A DNA stretch of 64,000 bases, taken from NCBI GenBank assembly GCA_041879425.1, contig CP090854.1, forward strand, positions 310,001 to 374,000. The letters run 5' to 3'. Below, in pieces: positions 41,932 to 50,547 of this stretch. The DNA is from Vibrio pomeroyi (GTDB lineage Bacteria > Pseudomonadota > Gammaproteobacteria > Enterobacterales > Vibrionaceae). A program made the translations under genes and the position numbers. The notes below the pieces were generated by a model. The model was not told the DNA's origin and searched no databases. It saw only the letters and a list, made by a program, of their open reading frames with translations. The stretch's first letter is position 1; every line of letters begins with the position of its first letter.

Positions 41932-42579
41932 TTATGCAAGTAGGTTCTGGTTAGCCCAAGCGATGGCTTGGACTCTATTTTTAACCGCTAACTTACGGAA
42001 TATTTGATAGAGGTGAGACTTGACCGTGAACTCACTAATGAACAAGTCATCGGCGATTTGTGTGTTGGATGAGCCGGATTGAAGGCAACGAATAACCTGA
42101 ATCTCTCGAATAGTTAAGTCGACATTGGTTGGTGTTGTGTTGGTATTGACCATATTACGGTAGTAAAACAGCAGTTGATTGGTCACTTTTCTTGGTAGCC
42201 AGTTATCACCATCAATCACTTCTTGAAGGCCATGAGCTATCTTGTCTTTTTTATCGGTATTATAAAAGAGACCTTTTAATACACCGTAGGTTAGAAGCTC
42301 TGAAGTCGGCAGCTGTTGTGGAACATTGAATAAAATGATCTCATGGTTTTTCCACATCACGGTTAGGTTGGGACAGATAATAAGTAGTTGTGGTACCTCC
42401 CTATAGTCGACAAGCAGGATGCGGTTACTCTGCTTTCTGTCGACTAGCATTAAGTCGTCCGGAGTCATTTTGTAGAGAATGATGGATAAGTGTTTTTCTA
42501 TCTCTTTTACATGTAGGTAAGTGTCACTCGGGTCGATGCACAGAAAGTGTAAAGTGCGAGCGTATCGAGATTTTCTCAT
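41932..42579 (-). CDS. qstR: LuxR-type regulator QstR of natural competence
   Basis: The 215-residue protein has an N-terminal domain of VpsT/CsgD type (about 1-140) and a LuxR helix-turn-helix at about 150-210 (LTIREIQVIRCLQSGSSN to TVKSHLYQIFRKLAVKNR). Its size, sequence and place between galU and ssb match QstR of V. cholerae, which acts downstream of TfoX and quorum sensing to switch on DNA-uptake and type VI genes. A GGAG site lies upstream of ATG. No terminator is evident after it. The function is assigned by analogy with V. cholerae. Confidence 0.87.
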   Translation of the reverse strand: MRKSRYARTLHFLCIDPSDTYLHVKEIEKHLSIILYKMTPDDLMLVDRKQSNRILLVDYREVPQLLIICPNLTVMWKNHEIILFNVPQQLPTSELLTYGVLKGLFYNTDKKDKIAHGLQEVIDGDNWLPRKVTNQLLFYYRNMVNTNTTPTNVDLTIREIQVIRCLQSGSSNTQIADDLFISEFTVKSHLYQIFRKLAVKNRVQAIAWANQNLLA

Positions 42580-42782
42580 TGAAACTCCGTGTTTAAGTTG
42601 GGTGAGATTTCACGTTGTCATGCACGCTTTGGCTTCTCTAGTGCAATAGTAGTGACTTGCGTTGAATATCAATTCCCAAAGTAAATGAGTGGTTTGTAAG
42701 TGGAGAAAAAAGCAACATCGCTCTGAATATCATGATTTGTTACGTTTTTATTCTTTGTGGTGGAGTGAGAATAGGAAGCGAT

Positions 42783-42810
42783 TTATCACAGCAGAAAAGC
42801 ATGCTATTCT
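42783..42810 (+). promoter_or_regulatory. Possible ssb promoter
   Basis: TTATCA (42783-42788), 16 bases and TATTCT (42805-42810) are a fair sigma-70 match, 47 bases before ssb. I see no LexA box here. Confidence 0.4.
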
Positions 42811-42857
42811 TGTGCGCTAAAAATTTTCTGAGACTATGAATTTAGACGGAGCAAATC

Positions 42858-43406
42858 ATGGCTAGCCGTGGAGTTAACAAAGTTATATTAGTGGGTAACC
42901 TAGGTAATGACCCAGAAATTCGTTACATGCCTAATGGCGGCGCGGTAGCGAACATTACCATTGCAACGTCAGAGTCATGGCGTGATAAAGCAACTGGCGA
43001 ACAGCGTGAAAAAACAGAATGGCACCGTGTTGCTCTGTTTGGCAAGCTAGCTGAAGTTGCTGGTGAGTACCTACGTAAAGGTTCTCAAGTTTACATTGAA
43101 GGTCAACTTCAAACTCGTAAATGGCAAGATCAAAGCGGTCAAGATCGCTACACAACTGAAGTGGTTGTTCAAGGCTTCAATGGTGTAATGCAAATGCTTG
43201 GCGGCCGTGCTCAAGGTGGTATGGGTAACAACCAACAGCAAGGTGGTTGGGGTCAACCACAACAGCCACAACAGCCACAACAGCAGCAGCAACAATATAG
43301 TGCTCCTGCTCAACAGCAGAAAGCACCTCAACAACAAGCTCCTCAGCAGGCTCAACCTCAATATAATGAGCCACCGATGGATTTTGATGATGACATCCCA
43401 TTTTAA
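42858..43406 (+). CDS. ssb: Single-stranded DNA-binding protein
   Basis: SSB coats single-stranded DNA in replication, repair and competence. The 182 residues have an OB-fold (about 1-112, [19 protein letters not shown]), a flexible linker very rich in Q, P and A (about 118-172), and the acidic tip MDFDDDIPF that recruits partner proteins. The linker is encoded by a CAA/CAG/CCA-rich tract near 43255-43350, which may vary in length between strains. A GGAGC ribosome site and a terminator frame the gene. Confidence 0.97.
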   Translation: MASRGVNKVILVGNLGNDPEIRYMPNGGAVANITIATSESWRDKATGEQREKTEWHRVALFGKLAEVAGEYLRKGSQVYIEGQLQTRKWQDQSGQDRYTTEVVVQGFNGVMQMLGGRAQGGMGNNQQQGGWGQPQQPQQPQQQQQQYSAPAQQQKAPQQQAPQQAQPQYNEPPMDFDDDIPF

Positions 43407-43446
43407 GCCCTGTTTTTAATATATTATAAAGACAGTATTAAATTGG

Positions 43447-43472
43447 AAAAGCCGCGTTCATCGCGGCTTTTT
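43447..43472 (+). terminator. Intrinsic terminator after ssb
   Basis: AAAGCCGCG, loop TTCAT and CGCGGCTTTTT form a compact GC-rich hairpin with a T run. Confidence 0.92.
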
Positions 43473-43534
43473 GTTACCTAGAATTCTTAACGCTTTATTT
43501 ACAACGTCAATTTATAGTATAAGTAGCAATACGG

Positions 43535-43540
43535 TATAAT
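43535..43540 (+). promoter_or_regulatory. -10 element of the mshH promoter
   Basis: A perfect TATAAT lies 27 bases before the chosen ATG of mshH. No good -35 is visible at normal distance. The transcript would start near 43547, which rules out the upstream TTG at 43546 as the start codon. Confidence 0.5.
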
Positions 43541-43566
43541 GTGAGTTGAAAAGGATTTCGTTATTC

Positions 43567-45582
43567 ATGAGATATACCCCCACGCTAAAATTGAGCACCC
43601 GATTGGTCGCATTTGTCACGGTGATAGTTATCAGTGCGATGTTCATTCTTTTTATAGGTGGCACCCTTTCGTTCAAGCGCATCGGGCAGGAATATTTAGA
43701 CCATTATTTGGTGGGAATAGTCGACGTTGTAGATAAAGAGATGGAAGATCCAGATGCTGCGTACTCAATGCAGCGTTGGATGCCTAAGATGTTGCAGGCT
43801 AGCAATATCGTTGAGATGAAACTCTCAAATAAGACGGGCATTGTTTACCGCTTCAAAGATACTTCTCCACAAATTGATCCGAATCGCCTCTATGAGAAAA
43901 GCTTCACGTTAGAGCGTAATGAAGGTTACCAAATCGAATTCAAAGCATTGCCTCCTTATATTGGTTACAACTACTCAATAGAAGCGATGTGGTCGATTAC
44001 TTTAGCGGTTGCTTTGATCATCTTCTGTTTGGCTCGTGGTGTTCGATGGTTGAAAGAGCAATTAATGGGCTCTGAAATGTTGGAAGAGCGCGGAAGGATG
44101 ATCCTTGCAGGGCAAGTTGAAGCGCATGCCAGAGGCGATGAGCGAGAGTGGCCCTTTACGGCAAGTGAAGCACTCGATGTGTTAATTGAAGAGCTGAAAG
44201 ATGCACGCCAAGAGCGTAGCCGTTTTGATACCTTCATTCGTACTCATACTTTCTTAGATAAACTTACTGGTACAGCCAACCGAGTGCTATTCGATAACAA
44301 GCTTGAATCGGCACTGCATGAAAGTGGCGCTCGTGGTGGTGTGTTGTTAATTCGTATCGATGAGTGGGAACAAGTTCGTGATGCCAATGACAAGCAAGTG
44401 ACCGACGGCTTTATTATTGAAGTCGGTGAAGTCTTATCGAATATCGTTCAGCGCTACCCTGATGTTATTTTCTCTCGTTATTACGAAGCCGACTTTGCGG
44501 TATTTATCCCGCATCAGGGAGCAAAAGATATTGCGACCTTGGCAGCTCAATGTTTAAGGCAGTTAGATAAGCTAACCCCACCGGAGCCATTAGAGTCGGA
44601 TAACTGGTGCCATATCGGTGTGACCATGTATACCGAGGGTGAGCGTCATAGCCAGATTATGGATGAAACGGAAACCGCACTAAAGAGTGCCCAGTTGGAA
44701 CGTATTAACAACTGGAGCCGTTATCCTAAACAGAATAAAAATGAGCTTGATAGAGGCAGCGTCCGTTGGAGAACATTACTCGATAAAGCCCTGCTTCCTG
44801 AAAATTTGGTAATCTTTGCTCAGCGGTGTTACCTTATGCCGGAATCTGGTCAAGCTAATGAATTACATAGAGAAATATTCACTAGAATTCAGGATCCTGA
44901 CAAAGGTTTATTGAAATCGTCTCGATTTATGCCTGCGGTAGAGCAAGTGGGTTATCAAGCTCAAATGGACCAATCCGTGTTGAAGGTTTTGTTGAAATCT
45001 TTGAAAGAATCAACTCAATCGATTAACTACTCAGTGAACCTGAATGTCACTCCGTTTGCGAGTAAACAGCATTTTAAGTGGTTTAGGAGCGAGTTATTAC
45101 AGCTCTCAGCTCAACATCGATCTCAGCTGGCTTTTGAATTTCCAGAAGGTCACCTTATTGCTCATCTTGATTATATGAGACCGGTGGCAAAGATGCTGCG
45201 AGGATTAGGGTGTAAAGTCATTGTTGGCCAAGCTGGGCGAACCATAGTTAGCACGCACTACATAAAGGATTTGAAGGTTAATTATATTAAGCTTCATCGG
45301 AGCTTAATTAAGAAAATCGATCAAAGGCATGAGAACCAGCTGTTTGTCCGAAGTTTAATAGGGGCATGCGGTGATTCTCCAACCCAAGTTATCGCGGTTG
45401 GGGTCGAGACAAAACAAGAAAAGAATACCTTGATAGAGTTAGGCATTAACGGCTATCAAGGGAGATATTTCGACGAAGAGCAACAAATTATTCCTTTGCC
45501 TCACCAAGGTGAAAAGACAGTGAAAGCTGAATCTGTTGTTAAAGTTGGTCGAAGAAATCGATGGCGTAAGAGTAGTAGTTAA
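43567..45582 (+). CDS. mshH: CsrD-like regulator with degenerate GGDEF and EAL domains
   Basis: The 671-residue membrane protein is the homologue of E. coli CsrD, which promotes RNase E decay of the CsrB/C small RNAs; Vibrio workers call it MshH. Two helices (about 13-33 and 140-160) flank a periplasmic domain, followed by a GGDEF-like domain (LTGTANRVLFDNKL; the signature reads SRYYEADFA) and an EAL-like domain (ELHREIF). Both signatures lack the catalytic residues, so it should neither make nor cut cyclic-di-GMP. I start at ATG 43567 with AAAAGGA upstream. mshI follows two bases after its stop. Confidence 0.9.
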   Translation: MRYTPTLKLSTRLVAFVTVIVISAMFILFIGGTLSFKRIGQEYLDHYLVGIVDVVDKEMEDPDAAYSMQRWMPKMLQASNIVEMKLSNKTGIVYRFKDTSPQIDPNRLYEKSFTLERNEGYQIEFKALPPYIGYNYSIEAMWSITLAVALIIFCLARGVRWLKEQLMGSEMLEERGRMILAGQVEAHARGDEREWPFTASEALDVLIEELKDARQERSRFDTFIRTHTFLDKLTGTANRVLFDNKLESALHESGARGGVLLIRIDEWEQVRDANDKQVTDGFIIEVGEVLSNIVQRYPDVIFSRYYEADFAVFIPHQGAKDIATLAAQCLRQLDKLTPPEPLESDNWCHIGVTMYTEGERHSQIMDETETALKSAQLERINNWSRYPKQNKNELDRGSVRWRTLLDKALLPENLVIFAQRCYLMPESGQANELHREIFTRIQDPDKGLLKSSRFMPAVEQVGYQAQMDQSVLKVLLKSLKESTQSINYSVNLNVTPFASKQHFKWFRSELLQLSAQHRSQLAFEFPEGHLIAHLDYMRPVAKMLRGLGCKVIVGQAGRTIVSTHYIKDLKVNYIKLHRSLIKKIDQRHENQLFVRSLIGACGDSPTQVIAVGVETKQEKNTLIELGINGYQGRYFDEEQQIIPLPHQGEKTVKAESVVKVGRRNRWRKSSS

Positions 45583-45584
45583 GC

Positions 45585-47027
45585 ATGAATTTTAAAGCGA
45601 TTTTAGACAAGATAAAGCCAACGAATAATAAAGGCAGCTCGCAAGTTGTTATGTTGGGCAATGATACTGTTTATATTTCATCGACAGAGCAAGAATCTCA
45701 AGTCACTAACATCCCCGTAGTAAATGGGGACTGGGAAAGTGCACTAAAAAAATCGCTTAACAGTGAGGCTTTTACCAGCAGTAGCCTTCAATTGATAGTC
45801 TGTGCTAACTATTACCAAACTTACCAAATTGATAAACCGGACATTCCAGAGAGTGAGTGGTCGGTTGCCTTGCCTTTTTTATTGAAAGATCTTGTCGCTG
45901 AAAGAGTGACTGAGATTACGGCAAGTGCGGTCGCACTGCCGACATCAAACAAACTGCAAGTGTATGTTTTACCTAAAAAACTGTTAGATAAGCTTTTAAA
46001 CATTACTAACTCAGCGCAAGTAGAGCTTAAAGGTATTGCTCCTGAAGATGAAATCTGGGGCTATAGTGCCGGCGAACTCTCTAATTTCATACTTCTACAA
46101 CGCAGCTCAAATTCACACTTTAAGTTGGGTGCGTTTGTTGAGAATACAGTTTGCTTCCAAAGAACGATTCGCAGTGTGGTTCCACCTTTAACGGGTGTTG
46201 CATCCAGCGCACTGCAGTTAGATGGCCTTGCTTTAGAACTCCAGCGTTCGATTGACTACCTTTCTTCTCAAATCAAAGGCACTCAACTTCATCAGCTAAA
46301 AATCTGTTGTGATGAAGAGGATGAGGCAGAACTACAAAGTGCGTTAAACAATACACTGAGCTCAACGGTTTCTTTACTGGTTGAAGGTGAGCGCGAAAAC
46401 TCTGAAAGTTTGTTGGTTAAGCTCGCTGCTGAAAAAGATGCGTTTAACGTCAATCTTTACCCTGAACACCTCAAGCCGAAAAAAGAATATTTCACATTAA
46501 CGAATGTGGTCGCGAGTTGGGGACTTGTCTGTGCCCTGCTTATTGGCGGTTACTTTGTGATGCAATACCAAATATCGAATTTGGACGAAGAACTAACAGC
46601 TTTGCAACATGACTCCAATCAAGTTAACAAGCAAGTTAACCAGTTGAAGAGTAAGTTAACTGAGCATAAACCGTCTCCGGAGAAAGTCGCCGCCGTTGCC
46701 CGTCTCAAACGTGAGATACAAGCAAAAAAAGAGGCGTTAAAGGCCGTTGGGCAATACGACGAATCCCAGCAAGTCGGGTATTCTGGCGTCATGAATTCCC
46801 TAGCTACATTAGGCCGAAATGACATCTCTCTTTCGCACATCTATATGACTCACGATACTTTAGATCTTAGTGGTTTAGCTCGTAACGCTAATGTCGTTCC
46901 AAACTGGATTGGTCAGTTTAAAAATGAACTTAATTTGGTCGGCCGCACCTTCGAAAAACTTAAAATAGGTCGCAATGATCAAGATGTGGTGACGTTCGAG
47001 TTAAGTACTCGCAGGGAGAGTAAATAA
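45585..47027 (+). CDS. mshI: MSHA pilus assembly protein MshI (PilM/PilN-like fusion)
   Basis: MshI is part of the inner-membrane alignment complex of the MSHA type IV pilus. The N-terminal part (about 1-300) corresponds to an actin-like PilM domain. A transmembrane helix at about 312-328 and a coiled coil at about 330-385 correspond to PilN. The 480-residue length suits the fused form. The gene starts two bases after mshH and its stop overlaps the mshJ start by one base, so it is in the same transcript. Confidence 0.9.
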   Translation: MNFKAILDKIKPTNNKGSSQVVMLGNDTVYISSTEQESQVTNIPVVNGDWESALKKSLNSEAFTSSSLQLIVCANYYQTYQIDKPDIPESEWSVALPFLLKDLVAERVTEITASAVALPTSNKLQVYVLPKKLLDKLLNITNSAQVELKGIAPEDEIWGYSAGELSNFILLQRSSNSHFKLGAFVENTVCFQRTIRSVVPPLTGVASSALQLDGLALELQRSIDYLSSQIKGTQLHQLKICCDEEDEAELQSALNNTLSSTVSLLVEGERENSESLLVKLAAEKDAFNVNLYPEHLKPKKEYFTLTNVVASWGLVCALLIGGYFVMQYQISNLDEELTALQHDSNQVNKQVNQLKSKLTEHKPSPEKVAAVARLKREIQAKKEALKAVGQYDESQQVGYSGVMNSLATLGRNDISLSHIYMTHDTLDLSGLARNANVVPNWIGQFKNELNLVGRTFEKLKIGRNDQDVVTFELSTRRESK

Positions 47028-47674
47028 TGCAGCAGTGGAACCAGCTGAGCGATAAATTTCTTGCATTAAGCCAAAGAGAAAAATGGCTACTTTTCGTGTG
47101 TGGCTTTGTCGGTTTATCGATGCTTGTATTCACCTTATTGGTTGAACCTGCATATCTCGATTTACAAGCGAAAAACGCTAAATCGATGAGCCTGATGCAG
47201 TCAAACCAAAGGCAACAAGGTGAGCTACTTGTTCTTCAAGCAAAGTTGAACAAAGACCCAGACAAAGAAATTAATATCGAGTACAAAAAGCTATTAGTAG
47301 AAAGCCAAGACCTTTCGCTTCAACTGTCAGAGATTGTCGATGGACTGATCTCGCCTTCTCAAATGTCACAGTTATTGGAAAGTGTTCTCAATGCGGGCCA
47401 TGGACTTAAGCTGGAATCCTTGGAATCACTAAAACCAGAAGCGATTTCAAATAACAAAGAGACTAGCGAGTACTCAGGCTACTTTCTTCACCCTGTGAGA
47501 ATGGAACTAACAGGCAGCTATTTTGATATTTCAGCTTACCTTCAAGCCCTTGAGTCTCTTCCTGTGAGTTATTACTGGCGCACATTTGAGTATTCAGTAG
47601 AAGAATATCCTAAAGCTCGACTTGTGTTCGAGGTTTACACACTTGGTACCAGACAGGAGTTTATCGGTGGCTAG
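47027..47674 (+). CDS. mshJ: MSHA pilus assembly protein MshJ (PilO-like)
   Basis: The 215-residue protein has a short cytoplasmic part, one helix at about 20-40 (WLLFVCGFVGLSMLVFTLL), a coiled coil and a periplasmic ferredoxin-like domain, the layout of PilO/GspM. It partners MshI in the alignment complex. Start and stop overlap both neighbours. Confidence 0.88.
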   Translation: MQQWNQLSDKFLALSQREKWLLFVCGFVGLSMLVFTLLVEPAYLDLQAKNAKSMSLMQSNQRQQGELLVLQAKLNKDPDKEINIEYKKLLVESQDLSLQLSEIVDGLISPSQMSQLLESVLNAGHGLKLESLESLKPEAISNNKETSEYSGYFLHPVRMELTGSYFDISAYLQALESLPVSYYWRTFEYSVEEYPKARLVFEVYTLGTRQEFIGG

Positions 47675-47999
47675 AACTCTATTGTTGTCCTTGCTGTTTA
47701 GTAGTTCCCTTGTGTGGGCTGAGCAAGATCCAACGGCGCCATTAGGTTGGCTTTCACCTCAACAAAAAACAGCGCCAGCTAAAAAGGCGCCAGTTCAATA
47801 TCGCTTACCGTCTCTAGAGAGCATTGTTTGCAAGGGGGATACACCTTGTTATGCGATTATGAATGGTCAGATTCTCGGTCAAGGGGAAACGATCAGAGGG
47901 TACCGAGTTAAGAACATAGATCCAGAATACGTCACTCTGCAGAGAAGCTCTAAGCAGTGGAAATTAGAGATGTTCTCTTTAGATGTTAAGAATAATTAA
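47667..47999 (+). CDS. mshK: MSHA pilus biogenesis protein MshK (PilP-like)
   Basis: The true start is GTG at 47667, with AGGAG eight bases upstream, inside the end of mshJ. A longer frame from TTG at 47622 has no such site and would bury the signal peptide. The 110-residue product begins with a signal peptide (ARTLLLSLLFSSSLVWA, cut before EQDPTAPLGW). It contains the DPTAPL and IVCKG segments seen in PilP/GspC-like periplasmic proteins, which link the inner-membrane complex to the MshL secretin. Confidence 0.87.
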   Translation: MARTLLLSLLFSSSLVWAEQDPTAPLGWLSPQQKTAPAKKAPVQYRLPSLESIVCKGDTPCYAIMNGQILGQGETIRGYRVKNIDPEYVTLQRSSKQWKLEMFSLDVKNN

Positions 48000-48014
48000 G
48001 GTTAGAGTGAAGAC

Positions 48015-49652
48015 ATGCGTAAACTTGTAGTAGCAATCCTAGTGTCATCTTTAGTCGGCTGTTCGATGGGACATCGCGATCCCGTTGAAATAAAAGAGTC
48101 TTTAAACGAATCAATCAATGAAGCTAACAGTAAAGCGCTTCATGAGCTTCCTTCATCCGTACAAGATGATCTTATGCCTCAACTCGATTCGGATTCAGTA
48201 TCGCCAGGAATGGAAACGGTTAAGCGTTTTCGCATTCAGGCTAAAGGTGTTGAAGCGAGAACCTTCTTTGCTAGCTTGGTGAAAGGTACAGAATACAGCG
48301 CCGCTATTCACCCAAGCGTGTCTGGAAACCTTACGCTTAATCTAACCGATGTAACGTTAGATGAAGTGCTGGCTGTTGCTCAAGACATGTATGGCTACGA
48401 TATCGAAAAGCGTGGCAAGGTGATTCAGGTTTACCCAGCAGGCCTTCGCACAGTAACGATCCCTGTCGATTACCTACAAGTTAAGCGTTCTGGTCGTTCA
48501 TTGACGACGATCACTACAGGCACGATCTCTAATTCGGACAACAGTTCGTCGAGCTCTTCAAGCTCAGACTCTAACTCGTCGAATTCATCAAACTCTTCTA
48601 ATACATCAAACTCGACATCGAATGGTGGCACAGAGATTGAAACCACATCTGAAAGTGATTTTTGGCCACAGCTTGAAGCGGCAGTTGCTCACTTAATTGG
48701 TTCGGGTGATGGGCAAAGTGTCGTGGTTACCCCGCAAGCGAGTGTGATTACCGTTCGTGCTTACCCTGATGAAATCCGTGAGGTTCGTGAGTTCCTAGGT
48801 ATTTCTCAGAAACGTCTGCAACGCCAAGTTATCTTGGAAGCCAAAATCATGGAAGTCACCCTGAGTGATGGTTACCAGCAAGGTATTAGCTGGTCGAGTT
48901 TATCGAAGTCGATTGGTAGTGGTGGCGTTGTTATTGACCGACCAGGTGGAACATTGCCTCCATTAGATGCAATCAGCTCTTTGTTAGGTGGACAAACCAA
49001 CGTAACGATTTCAGACGGTAGCTTTGAAGCGGTATTAAGCTTTATGGATACTCAAGGTGATCTCAATGTTCTTTCTAGCCCACGCGTAACGGCTGCAAAC
49101 AACCAGAAAGCGGTGATCAAAGTTGGTACAGACGAATACTACGTGACGGACTTATCAAGCGCGGTGGGTAGTGGTGACAATGCTAATGTTGCGCCGGAGG
49201 TTGAGTTAACGCCGTTCTTCTCTGGTATCTCTTTAGATGTGACCCCTCAGATAGACGATAAAGGCAGCGTGTTCCTACATGTTCACCCTGCTGTTATTGA
49301 AGTAGAGGAAGAAGTGAAAGAGCTAAACCTAGGCTCAACAACAGGCATAGTGCAACTTCCTTTGGCGAAAAGCTCTATTCGTGAATCTGACTCAGTGATT
49401 CGAGCTCGAGACGGAGATGTGGTCGTTATTGGTGGTTTGATGAAATCCAACACCAGTGATGTGACGTCTAAAGTCCCATTCCTCGGTGACATCCCAGCAT
49501 TAGGTCATTTATTCCGTAACACCAATCAGTTGACTCAAAAAACTGAGCTCGTGATCTTGCTTAAACCAACGATCGTGGGTGTGAATACTTGGCAAAATGA
49601 GTTGGAACGCTCTCGTGATCTTCTTCAAGAGTGGTTCCCTGATGAAGAGTAA
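48015..49652 (+). CDS. mshL: MSHA outer-membrane secretin MshL
   Basis: MshL forms the outer-membrane ring through which the pilus emerges. The 545 residues begin with a lipoprotein signal (VAILVSSLVGC with the lipid-modified C16). Short N-terminal ring-building domains follow (about 70-160). A Ser/Asn-rich linker lies at about 170-205. The C-terminal secretin domain (about 240-535) contains VLSSPRVTAANNQKAVIKVG and VPFLGDIPALGHLFR. The linker lies inside the N-domain region and is probably variable between strains. The protein is typical for the family otherwise. Confidence 0.94.
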   Translation: MRKLVVAILVSSLVGCSMGHRDPVEIKESLNESINEANSKALHELPSSVQDDLMPQLDSDSVSPGMETVKRFRIQAKGVEARTFFASLVKGTEYSAAIHPSVSGNLTLNLTDVTLDEVLAVAQDMYGYDIEKRGKVIQVYPAGLRTVTIPVDYLQVKRSGRSLTTITTGTISNSDNSSSSSSSSDSNSSNSSNSSNTSNSTSNGGTEIETTSESDFWPQLEAAVAHLIGSGDGQSVVVTPQASVITVRAYPDEIREVREFLGISQKRLQRQVILEAKIMEVTLSDGYQQGISWSSLSKSIGSGGVVIDRPGGTLPPLDAISSLLGGQTNVTISDGSFEAVLSFMDTQGDLNVLSSPRVTAANNQKAVIKVGTDEYYVTDLSSAVGSGDNANVAPEVELTPFFSGISLDVTPQIDDKGSVFLHVHPAVIEVEEEVKELNLGSTTGIVQLPLAKSSIRESDSVIRARDGDVVVIGGLMKSNTSDVTSKVPFLGDIPALGHLFRNTNQLTQKTELVILLKPTIVGVNTWQNELERSRDLLQEWFPDEE

Positions 49653-49705
49653 ATACTTACTTTCTCAATATAGAGTGGCAGTGTCTCACTAAGCTAGGTC
49701 GTCGT

Positions 49706-50545
49706 ATGTATCAAGCTCACTTTGGTTTTGAACAACTGCCATTTACGTTAACGCCGAATACTGATTTCTTTTATGGTTTGGCACCTCATTTTGAGGCGAT
49801 TCAAACGGTCATCTCGGCGTTAGAGATGGGAGAGGGCGTGATTAAAGTTACTGGTGAAGTCGGCACGGGAAAAACCATGGTTTGTCGGATGCTGGTTAAT
49901 CATTTAAAGGATTGTACGGCGTTAATCTATTTGCCAAATCCTGTGTTGTCTGGCGCTGATTTACGTCACGCTGTCGCTAAAGAACTTGATTTGACCATCG
50001 ATAATGAAGCCACTTTAGTCGATAACATTCAGCATAAGTTGATTGATTTACACAACTCGGGTTTGAGAGTGGTCGCTATACTGGATGAGGCGCAAGCTCT
50101 ATCCGATGAGGCTCTTGAAACCTTAAGGCTGTTCGGCAACCTTGAAACAGAAGATAAGAAATTACTTCAGATAGTGTTACTTGGGCAGCCTGAATTGGAC
50201 GCTCGATTAGAGGCTTACCACTTAAGACAATTTCGTCAAAGAATCACATTCAGTTCGACACTGAGGCCGCTGACTCTCGATGAGACGGTAGCTTACATTG
50301 ATAATCGAATTACTAAGTCTGGTGGCAATTCTGAACTGTTCAGTTTGAATCAAAAAAAGGCGATTTGCCGTTCTTCATTGGGTATTCCAAGGTTGATAAA
50401 CCAGTTGTGTCATAAGGCTCTGTTGCTCTCGTTCAGTGAAGATAAGAAAAGTATCGATAATCAGCATCTGTTCTCCGCCATGCACGAAACTTACGATGTG
50501 TGTAAGCCTAAATTTAAAACGCCAATACTGTGGGGTTGGAATTAA
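49706..50545 (+). CDS. mshM: MSHA pilus ATPase MshM (ExeA-like AAA protein)
   Basis: This 279-residue AAA+ ATPase starts with the family sequence MYQAHFGFEQLPFTLTPNTDFF. It has Walker A GEVGTGKT at residues 50-57 and Walker B (VVAILDEAQAL). ExeA/GspA relatives help place secretins, so it may assist MshL assembly. It lacks the C-terminal peptidoglycan-binding domain of full ExeA. The mshN ATG comes two bases after its stop. Confidence 0.9.
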   Translation: MYQAHFGFEQLPFTLTPNTDFFYGLAPHFEAIQTVISALEMGEGVIKVTGEVGTGKTMVCRMLVNHLKDCTALIYLPNPVLSGADLRHAVAKELDLTIDNEATLVDNIQHKLIDLHNSGLRVVAILDEAQALSDEALETLRLFGNLETEDKKLLQIVLLGQPELDARLEAYHLRQFRQRITFSSTLRPLTLDETVAYIDNRITKSGGNSELFSLNQKKAICRSSLGIPRLINQLCHKALLLSFSEDKKSIDNQHLFSAMHETYDVCKPKFKTPILWGWN

Positions 50546-50547
50546 TT

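Noticed and set aside
43546..43566. TTG at 43546 as the start of mshH
   Set aside because: It would coincide with the predicted transcript start after TATAAT, and the ATG at 43567 matches the family N-terminus.
50530..50547. GTG at 50530 as the start of mshN
   Set aside because: The family N-terminus MSVINNALSELA begins at ATG 50548 with a ribosome site. The GTG lies inside mshM.
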